Shown: one piece after another, positions 1 through 4,548 of the stretch
Position numbering within the stretch: position 1 is the stretch's first letter
Layout of the letters: the number at the start of each line of letters is the position of its first letter
Assembly: GCA_030018635.1 (NCBI GenBank)
Contig: JASEHU010000078.1
Location: 1 to 8,508 of the forward strand
Length of the DNA: 8,508 bases
Origin: a bacterium
GTDB taxonomy: Bacteria > UBA9089 > CG2-30-40-21 > SBAY01
Direction of reading: 5' to 3'
Notes under the pieces: model-generated
What the model was told of the DNA's origin: nothing
Databases searched by the model: none
What the model saw: the letters and a program-made list of their open reading frames with translations, nothing else
Made by a program: the position numbers and the translations under genes

Positions 1-2
1 AC

Positions 3-611
3 ACGGAGGAATTTCCATTTTATTATGTGAATCTTTCCTTTACCTCAGATGAAGATAATAAATATGCGGAAGATTATAGAGGTAAGGAAGGGAAGAAGAT
101 ATGGGAATGTGTCGTGGAGACTAAGGTGGAGACTAAGGATGAGGCAGCAGAGGTAGTAGAGCTAAGTTGGGATATCAGCGAAGTACCAGGTCAATACTAT
201 CTGTATTTAAAAGACAGGGTAACGGACAGGACAACGGATATGCGAAAGACCCCTGTTTATCTATATCATGGTGCTCAGAGGCAATTTAGTCTGATAGTTG
301 CCGAGAGTCCACTGCCGGAGGTTAAAGGACTTATTTCTTCCATAAATGATGCCTTTTGTTATCCTAATCCGGGTAAAGGAGGAGGAGGAGAGGTATCCTT
401 TAAAGTACCTGCCAATACACTAATTAAACTAAAGATATTTAATCTAACTGGGGAATTAATCTATGAGAAGGAAGAAAACTCTGGTGCTGGTGGCATATTA
501 AAGTGGGGCAGTATAAATTCATCTGGGAAAAAGGTAGCCTCAGGAATATATATTTACACATTGAGTGATGGTAAGGGTATAAAGAAAGGTAAATTAGGAA
601 TAATTAGATAA
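3..611 (+). CDS. C-terminal part of a large exported protein ending in a FlgD-Ig/T9SS-like domain (5' end cut by window)
   Basis: The frame is open from the first complete codon at 3, so the gene almost certainly begins upstream. A GTG at 27 could be read as a start, but the preceding residues (EEFPFYY) look like ordinary protein and no Shine-Dalgarno precedes it at proper spacing. The first ~100 residues look beta-rich, with phrases such as GQYYLYLKDRVTD. The last ~85 residues (348-608) match the FlgD-Ig/type IX-like C-terminal pattern: YPNP at 360-371, a glycine run, VSFKVP, IKLKIFNLTGELIYE, a W followed by G, SGKKVASGIYIYTL, and a basic KKGKLGIIR end. In that superfamily this domain closes very large secreted or surface proteins and is used for sorting or as an Ig-fold tip. 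The catalytic or binding part lies outside the window, so overall function is unknown. Two 12-nt tandem duplications and a (GGA)4 run show local slippage. Confident of the coding call and tail domain, not of the secretion route. Confidence 0.9.
   Translation, partial: TEEFPFYYVNLSFTSDEDNKYAEDYRGKEGKKIWECVVETKVETKDEAAEVVELSWDISEVPGQYYLYLKDRVTDRTTDMRKTPVYLYHGAQRQFSLIVAESPLPEVKGLISSINDAFCYPNPGKGGGGEVSFKVPANTLIKLKIFNLTGELIYEKEENSGAGGILKWGSINSSGKKVASGIYIYTLSDGKGIKKGKLGIIR
114..137 (+). repeat. Perfect 12-nt tandem duplication (VETK VETK)
   Basis: The 12-mer gtggagactaag at 114-125 is repeated exactly at 126-137, duplicating the residues VETK in the reading frame. The identity is complete at the nucleotide level, which suggests a recent slippage duplication rather than selection for a protein motif. 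Confidence 0.9.
213..236 (+). repeat. Imperfect 12-nt tandem repeat (DRVT DRTT)
   Basis: gacagggtaacg (213-224) is followed by gacaggacaacg (225-236), 10 of 12 bases identical, and a third partial unit begins with gat. It encodes DRVTDRTTD in frame. The base content (GACAG/AACG/GATA words) resembles the other microrepeats in the window. Confidence 0.75.
348..608 (+). other. FlgD-Ig/T9SS-type C-terminal domain within the first gene
   Basis: This segment begins just before YPNP and contains the family landmarks in order: YPNP, a short Gly-rich turn (GKGGGG), a VSFKVP strand, an LKIFNLTGELIYE strand, W-G, GKKVASGIYIYTL, and a final basic strand. Known domains of this type follow the pattern YPNP...G..V...W.G....G..v.sGiY.y.l. 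They are found at the extreme C-terminus of exported proteins in Bacteroidota, Ignavibacteria, WOR-3 and related candidate phyla. Whether a real T9SS exists in this organism cannot be judged here. Confidence 0.82.
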
Positions 612-612
612 C

Positions 613-637
613 CGAGTAACTCGTCTTTCGTTTTTCA
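613..637 (+). terminator. Weak rho-independent terminator candidate after the first gene
   Basis: The inverted pair cgag/ctcg (arms about 613-616 and 620-623) begins 2 nt after the stop codon and is followed by a pyrimidine-rich stretch with TTTTT at about 630-635. The stem is only 4-5 bp with a very small loop, so it would be a poor terminator. The larger palindrome at 643-692 could serve instead. Confidence 0.25.
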
Positions 638-642
638 TTCAT

Positions 643-692
643 GGAAGTCTCAACTTGTTGAGGGCTTTTTCCCCGAACAAGTTCGGGCTTCC
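643..692. repeat. 50-nt imperfect palindrome in the intergenic spacer
   Basis: Three sets of pairing arms nest in order. GGAAG (643-647) pairs with CTTCC (688-692). AACTTGTT (652-659) pairs perfectly with AACAAGTT (676-683). GGG (662-664) pairs with CCC (672-674) around a T-rich loop. An alternative small hairpin, CCCGAA/TTCGGG (672-677/682-687), overlaps the right half. No long T tract follows, so it does not look like a standard terminator. It may be a dispersed REP/MITE-like palindrome or a transcript-end structure, and the sequence alone cannot decide. Confidence 0.6.
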
Positions 693-717
693 GTCTTCCA
701 CAGTATGGGCATCTAAT

Positions 718-757
718 AAAAAAGTTTAAAATGATGATTTTTTTGCTTGACTTTTTT
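718..757. promoter_or_regulatory. Inverted repeat spanning the -35 region, possible operator
   Basis: AAAAAAGT at 718-725 is the exact reverse complement of ACTTTTTT at 750-757, with 24 nt between. The right arm overlaps the last three bases of the -35 box (747-752). An 8-bp arm made mostly of A/T can arise by chance in AT-rich spacer, so a regulator-binding role is only possible. The left A-tract could equally act as an UP element. Confidence 0.25.
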
Positions 758-775
758 GAATTCTTGTGGTATATT
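747..775 (+). promoter_or_regulatory. Sigma70-type promoter for the 807-8508 transcript
   Basis: TTGACT at 747-752 (5/6 to consensus) is followed after exactly 17 nt by TATATT at 770-775 (5/6), in the AT-rich spacer 32 nt upstream of the start codon at 807. Transcription would begin near 782, giving a short leader of about 25 nt that contains only the ribosome binding site. There is no room for a riboswitch. A second TATTAT at 772-777 would give a less ideal 19-nt spacer. Confidence 0.7.
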
Positions 776-793
776 ATAAATAACAAAGTACAA

Positions 794-800
794 GAAGGAG
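794..800 (+). promoter_or_regulatory. Ribosome binding site GAAGGAG for the 1241-aa gene
   Basis: GAAGGAG ends 6 nt before the ATG at 807. An in-frame stop TAA at 777-779 and the absence of any other start codon between them make 807 the natural start, and it opens directly into a signal peptide. Confidence 0.85.
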
Positions 801-806
801 AAAGGG

Positions 807-3800
807 ATGAAATTCTTCAAAATTGCTTTGTGTTGGTCTTCTTTCCTTATTTTTCTACCTATTAGTTTAAATGCCGCGGATTTGACCCAACAAACTAAAA
901 AAATAACTACCCTGTCTAACCAGATGCATAAATTATCTTACCAGATTGCCCCGCAAGGGATATTAACCAAAGAGGCAACGAAGTTAACTAAGGTAATCGA
1001 AAACTTAGAATCACACCTGAAATCTACCTTGACAGAGCTAAAAACTACCCCTCCCTCAACCTCCTCTTTAGAAAAACTACAAACAAAGATACAAGGTTTA
1101 ACACAACTATTGGATTTAATAGACAAAGAAATACAGGCAAAGTTTAAAGAGATAGACCAGGTACTCCAAACGAAAGGGTTTAATAAAGAAGTCTTTGCCA
1201 GACATGATAAGTATGTTAAGGAGTATCATAAGAAGTTATCTAAGTTAAAGGAGTGCTTAGACAGAATACAGGAGGCAGAAGACCTGAATTCCCCCTTAAT
1301 AAAGGGGGTTAGGGGGTTGTATCAGAAACAGGACGCAGAAAGCAGGGAGGCAAAAGGCAGAGTACAGGGTATTTTGGAAAGTATTGATGAGTGCTTAAAG
1401 TATATAGAGTCAGAACTAAAGATAGACAATGTTTATCGACCTACGCCACCACCTGAATTACCTGGGCGACGACTTCCACCTGCAAGGTATGAATATATCC
1501 AGACGACAGATGACAGACAACAGATAACAGATAATAGACTTGAGGCAAGGCTATTTACTGGAGATGAGTTAAAAGAGGCACAAAAACGATTTTCTCCGCT
1601 CGAAACCATTCCCAAGCTAACTGTGCCGACAAAGGGTGACCTGGATGAGACACCAGACATTCAGATTACTCAGGAGATTCGTGATTTAGCCGCAAGTTTA
1701 GGACATAACCCGGTAAAAATCTACGAGTGGGTAAAGAATAATATAGATTTTGTGCCGTATTGGGGTTCTTTCAAAGGCAGTCAGGGAACATTAATCGAAC
1801 GAAGTGGTAATTCATTTGATACCTCATCATTATTGATGGCTTTATTACGGGCATCTAATATCCCCTGTCAATATGGTTCGGCAACGATAGGTCTGGATAT
1901 AGAGCGGGCAAAAAACTGGTTAGGGGCAGAAAGTCCAGAGGCAGTTTATGATCTTCTCTGGGCTGGTTATATACCTAATGTAGGACTTATAGAAAACCCG
2001 GCAAAGCAAATAGTTGGTATAGTTTTTCAACATATATTTGTGGTAGTTAATGTGCCGTACGGTTATTATCGCGGGTGGCAGATTGACAGCTCGGAAATGT
2101 CCTGGATTCCCTTAGATGCAAGTTTTAAACAATACGATTATATTCGAGGGACGACAACGGCCAGGGCAGTAAATTTTGATTTTAATGACTATTATTCAGG
2201 CACAAAAACCCTATCACCGGTTGAATATTACCGGGAATTGATAGAAAACCAGGGGATAAATCTAAATGATGTCCGCAGGAGTAGGAAGATAAGGCAGGAA
2301 AAGGTCTGGTTTTTACCCGCGCATTTACCTTACAAATATAGTTTTTGGTCTCCTATCTATGTCTATCCTACATTAAGTGATAAATACAGGTATTTAATGG
2401 CATTTGATATAGGAGCATTCACTTTTTTCGGCAGCAGGACAGTAGAATTCTATGGTAAGCGATTGACACTTTCTTATGAGCCGGCTAAGGAAATAGACAA
2501 GAGATTAGTTGAGGAAAGATTAATTGGGCTGGCGAACTATAAACTTATAGTCAGGCTCGATGGAAAGGCAGTAGCCGAAGGTGGATTATTGGCCAATTTA
2601 GGTCAACAACAGGAATTGGCAGTAGGGATATTGGCCCCGGCACCTGTTTTAAAAGAAATGCTTGTCCTAACCCATTATTTAAAGGTAGGCTCTTATTATT
2701 CTGTATCTCTGGATATAGGTGGTGATGCCAGCCCTATAATCCAACAACGAATCAATAAATTAGAACAGGCAATTGGACAGGGTGGTAATTTATGGCAGGA
2801 TGATATCATCGGTGAGTTGCTTTATATCGCCTTTTTGAAGTATCAGAATGATACGGAATTAAAAGGAGAGGAATTAGATGAGATTATGTATTATCACTTC
2901 TGGAAGGGAGGTGGAGAGGCATTAACTGCACAACAAATACGCGTTGTAGGACTATTTAAATTGCCGGCAAATATAGAATTAGATGCGAATCTAATAGATG
3001 CAAAATGGGGTCTCAGAAATTTTACACCATCCGATGGGGACTATGGGATAAACGATGAGAAATGGGCAGAGTTAATGCGTGTTTATGGTATGGATTCATC
3101 TTTTCAGGAGCACAGACTCTGGGAAGAAATAGTTGGGATAGACTCAATATCAGCGGTAAAGGCGATACAATATGCAAATACGATAGGACTACCTATACAT
3201 GTTATTAACAAGAATAACCTTGAGTCAGAATTAGCCCAGTTACAGGTTGCAGATTACATAAAAAGTTGGATAAGGAACCATCTAAATGCTAATCCTGATG
3301 ATATCGTCACCATCCCGGAGGATGAATTTTTATATAATGATTGGTATGGAGTAGGCTGGATTGGAGGTGGTTATTATATCTCAGGCGTGTTACAGGGTGG
3401 GATGACGACAAAGCGGTATGTTCCCATCCTAACGATAAATAATCCAAAGCAAGGGGAGAAATTTAAGCCAAATGAAGAAATAGAATGTCGTGGTGAGGCA
3501 TGGGATAGAATGCCAGGCGGTGTAGGCCCAGGAGTGGATATTGGTGATAGGATAAAATGGACTATAATCGCGATGGATAATTCAACTCAACAAGGACAGG
3601 GTAAAAACTTTAAATTTACTCCTTGGGTAGGAGAGGCAGATTATACCATATCCGCTGAAGTATCTAACGACCAAAATTACACTACTTATGATGCTTTGAA
3701 TATTAATGTTGATAAGTATGCCGGGATGTATAAAGATGTTGCCGAATGGAGTAAAAACCAGCATTTATATAATGACCAACTAAAATACTGGGCAGAACAA

Positions 3801-4532
3801 ATATTTCCAGATAATCCAACTGCCTATGCGAATATAATGAAAACAATCATGGGGCAAGAACAACAAGCTCGCTTCCCTACTCCTGGCTTGCCTCAGATAG
3901 GAGGAGGACCTGCGAGAGGGTTAGGGCAGGTTGAGGTAGGTGGAGTAACAGATCCTTCCGTTAAAAATAAGGAAATAAATACTTATGAAGGGTTGTTGTT
4001 AGAATGGAATCAGCGAAGATATTTGTCCGAATATCAAGGAGATCAGCATTGGCAAGAATTAGCAAAAGCATATCAAAAGATCCTTCCTAACTATGATTGG
4101 AAACATACCTTAGCTTATAACACTCCAGAAGGGCAAGCATTGTTAAATTATGGAAGACAGCAGTATCCTTTATTAACTCGAAAAGAATATAATGATAATA
4201 AAGAAAAATTTACTCAGGAAGAACTAAATCAGAGGGCTGATACGGAGATAGAATTAGCTATGGCGTATTATAAATGGTTGTTGAAAGATAGAGGTGGTAA
4301 AGAAATTCAAGATATGATTGAACAAACAGGAATTGTAGGTGTATTTGGGTATAATATGGGGGCTGAAAATTTATTAATATTAAAACAACAATTTGGAGAG
4401 AAAAATTGGAAGAATGCTAAATGGGAAAACATTAATTTTGATAAGTTAAAAGAGAAAGGGATAGTACTTGATAAGCATAGAATAGATTATTACAAGAATG
4501 TAACCAAATGGTTAGAGATAATAGACCCATAA
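807..4532 (+). CDS. Exported 1241-aa multidomain protein: coiled coil, Cys-less transglutaminase-like domain, Ig-like domain, lytic-transglycosylase-like C-terminus
   Basis: Residues 1-23 form a Sec signal peptide (KFFK, hydrophobic core, cleavage near LNA|AD). Residues ~26-205 are charged, heptad-rich helix (coiled coil), followed by a Pro-rich linker (~211-227, TPPPELPGRRLPPA). Residues ~287-450 are transglutaminase-like: IRDLAASLGHNPVKIYEWV, then GNSFD-x5-LLMALLRA, HIFVVV (H409) and WIPLDASFK (D437). The usual nucleophilic Cys aligns with S336. Residues ~450-870 resemble the module that follows this domain in large Rhs-associated proteins (GKRLTLSYEPA at 550-560; SISAVKAIQYA at 780-790; YYISGVLQGG). 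Residues ~872-969 are Ig-like. Residues ~975-1241 carry a Glu (E1018), GLGQ (1038-1041) and GYNMGA (1181-1186), echoing lysozyme/lytic transglycosylase signatures. No YD/Rhs repeats follow, unlike many relatives. Probably periplasmic or surface and cotranscribed with the next gene. Architecture is good to moderate; biochemical activity is unproven. Confidence 0.93.
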   Translation: MKFFKIALCWSSFLIFLPISLNAADLTQQTKKITTLSNQMHKLSYQIAPQGILTKEATKLTKVIENLESHLKSTLTELKTTPPSTSSLEKLQTKIQGLTQLLDLIDKEIQAKFKEIDQVLQTKGFNKEVFARHDKYVKEYHKKLSKLKECLDRIQEAEDLNSPLIKGVRGLYQKQDAESREAKGRVQGILESIDECLKYIESELKIDNVYRPTPPPELPGRRLPPARYEYIQTTDDRQQITDNRLEARLFTGDELKEAQKRFSPLETIPKLTVPTKGDLDETPDIQITQEIRDLAASLGHNPVKIYEWVKNNIDFVPYWGSFKGSQGTLIERSGNSFDTSSLLMALLRASNIPCQYGSATIGLDIERAKNWLGAESPEAVYDLLWAGYIPNVGLIENPAKQIVGIVFQHIFVVVNVPYGYYRGWQIDSSEMSWIPLDASFKQYDYIRGTTTARAVNFDFNDYYSGTKTLSPVEYYRELIENQGINLNDVRRSRKIRQEKVWFLPAHLPYKYSFWSPIYVYPTLSDKYRYLMAFDIGAFTFFGSRTVEFYGKRLTLSYEPAKEIDKRLVEERLIGLANYKLIVRLDGKAVAEGGLLANLGQQQELAVGILAPAPVLKEMLVLTHYLKVGSYYSVSLDIGGDASPIIQQRINKLEQAIGQGGNLWQDDIIGELLYIAFLKYQNDTELKGEELDEIMYYHFWKGGGEALTAQQIRVVGLFKLPANIELDANLIDAKWGLRNFTPSDGDYGINDEKWAELMRVYGMDSSFQEHRLWEEIVGIDSISAVKAIQYANTIGLPIHVINKNNLESELAQLQVADYIKSWIRNHLNANPDDIVTIPEDEFLYNDWYGVGWIGGGYYISGVLQGGMTTKRYVPILTINNPKQGEKFKPNEEIECRGEAWDRMPGGVGPGVDIGDRIKWTIIAMDNSTQQGQGKNFKFTPWVGEADYTISAEVSNDQNYTTYDALNINVDKYAGMYKDVAEWSKNQHLYNDQLKYWAEQIFPDNPTAYANIMKTIMGQEQQARFPTPGLPQIGGGPARGLGQVEVGGVTDPSVKNKEINTYEGLLLEWNQRRYLSEYQGDQHWQELAKAYQKILPNYDWKHTLAYNTPEGQALLNYGRQQYPLLTRKEYNDNKEKFTQEELNQRADTEIELAMAYYKWLLKDRGGKEIQDMIEQTGIVGVFGYNMGAENLLILKQQFGEKNWKNAKWENINFDKLKEKGIVLDKHRIDYYKNVTKWLEIIDP
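1287..1318 (+). repeat. In-frame palindromic element encoding NSPLIKGVRGL
   Basis: CCCCCTT (1291-1297) and AAGGGGG (1302-1308) form a perfect 7-bp stem with a 4-nt loop, followed by a second AGGGGGTT (1311-1318). The frame used is read as residues 161-171 (NSPLIKGVRGL). From memory, (P/S)PLIKGVRG is a translation signature of a widely dispersed C5/G5 palindromic repeat in many bacterial genomes, not a protein motif. It sits inside the coiled-coil region without breaking the frame. Confidence 0.8.
1335..1362 (+). repeat. Degenerate 7-nt tandem repeat, four units
   Basis: The units gcagaaa, gcaggga, ggcaaaa and ggcagag follow one another with 7-nt periodicity, 16 nt downstream of the palindromic element. 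They encode an AESREAKGR-like charged stretch in the coiled coil. The 7-nt period is not a multiple of the codon length, so it reflects DNA-level expansion rather than protein repeat selection. Confidence 0.55.
1503..1537 (+). repeat. 7-nt tandem repeat, five units, in the linker before the transglutaminase-like domain
   Basis: The five contiguous units acgacag, atgacag, acaacag, ataacag and ataatag share the consensus A(T/C)(A/G)ACAG. They encode TTDDRQQITDNR (residues 233-244) between the proline-rich linker and the folded domain. Because 7 nt shifts phase each unit, the peptide is not periodic although the DNA is. Confidence 0.85.
1665..2156 (+). other. Transglutaminase-like domain lacking the catalytic cysteine
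   Basis: Residues ~287-450 carry the helix that normally starts with the nucleophilic Cys. The motif is G334-N-S336-F-D338 followed by SSLLMALLRASNIP, the strongly conserved ALLRA-x-GIP block of bacterial transglutaminase-like domains. H409 (QHIFVVV) and D437 (PLDASFK) fit the His and Asp of the triad. S336 stands where Cys is expected. The only nearby Cys, C354 after NIP, falls where an Ala/Ser is usual and is unlikely to act as nucleophile. From memory, many Rhs-linked members of this subgroup have G-N-(A/D)-F-D and also lack Cys, so this is probably a binding or structural domain. Confidence 0.75.
3420..3713 (+). other. Ig-like domain (residues ~872-969)
   Basis: The segment starts at VPILTINNPKQGEKFKPNEE and ends at ALNINVDKY. 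It has the opening typical of bacterial Ig/PKD-like folds (I..P..G..f..ge.I.C.G.A.D), a mid-domain IKWTI strand and a terminal alternating strand (YTISAEVSN then ALNINV). It joins the transglutaminase-associated module to the C-terminal domain and probably acts as a spacer. Confidence 0.6.
3729..4529 (+). other. Putative lysozyme/lytic-transglycosylase-like C-terminal domain
   Basis: Three landmarks occur in the order expected for the SLT/goose-lysozyme fold. The helix IMKTIMGQEQQARF has E1018 at the position of the catalytic Glu of 'ESG' motifs. GPARGLGQVE (1034-1043) resembles the G-L-M-Q motif. AMAYYKWLLKDRGG then GYNMGA (1181-1186) resembles the 'N...A..Yl..Ll' then 'AYNAG' block. About 140 residues lie between GLGQ and GYN, longer than in a minimal SLT domain, and contain a DWKH motif (1097-1100). 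The match is by eye and the Ser after Glu is replaced by Gln, so activity is a hypothesis. Confidence 0.42.
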
Positions 4533-4538
4533 GGAGGT
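4531..4538 (+). promoter_or_regulatory. Strong Shine-Dalgarno AAGGAGGT overlapping the upstream stop codon
   Basis: AAGGAGGT is a full-length anti-SD match. Its first two bases are the last two bases of the TAA at 4530-4532, and the ATG at 4549 follows after 10 nt. The overlap favours translational coupling: ribosomes ending the 1241-aa gene can reinitiate on the next one. Confidence 0.85.
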
Positions 4539-4548
4539 ATAGAGTAAA

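Noticed and set aside
27..29. GTG at 27 as the true start of the first gene
   Set aside because: The frame is open to the window edge, the upstream residues look like normal protein, and the product would lack a signal peptide although the C-terminal domain belongs to exported proteins.
604..786. Minus-strand open frame over the intergenic spacer (60 codons)
   Set aside because: It runs through the palindrome and the promoter, has no ribosome binding site and no recognisable domain; its peptide is explained by repeat DNA.
1503..1537. CRISPR-like array
   Set aside because: Units are 7 nt and contiguous with no spacers.
807..4532. Rhs/YD-repeat toxin with the downstream gene as its immunity protein
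   Set aside because: No YD repeats or Rhs core end motif are present, and the downstream gene is an exported propeller/CBM9 protein rather than a small immunity protein; kept only as a weak alternative.
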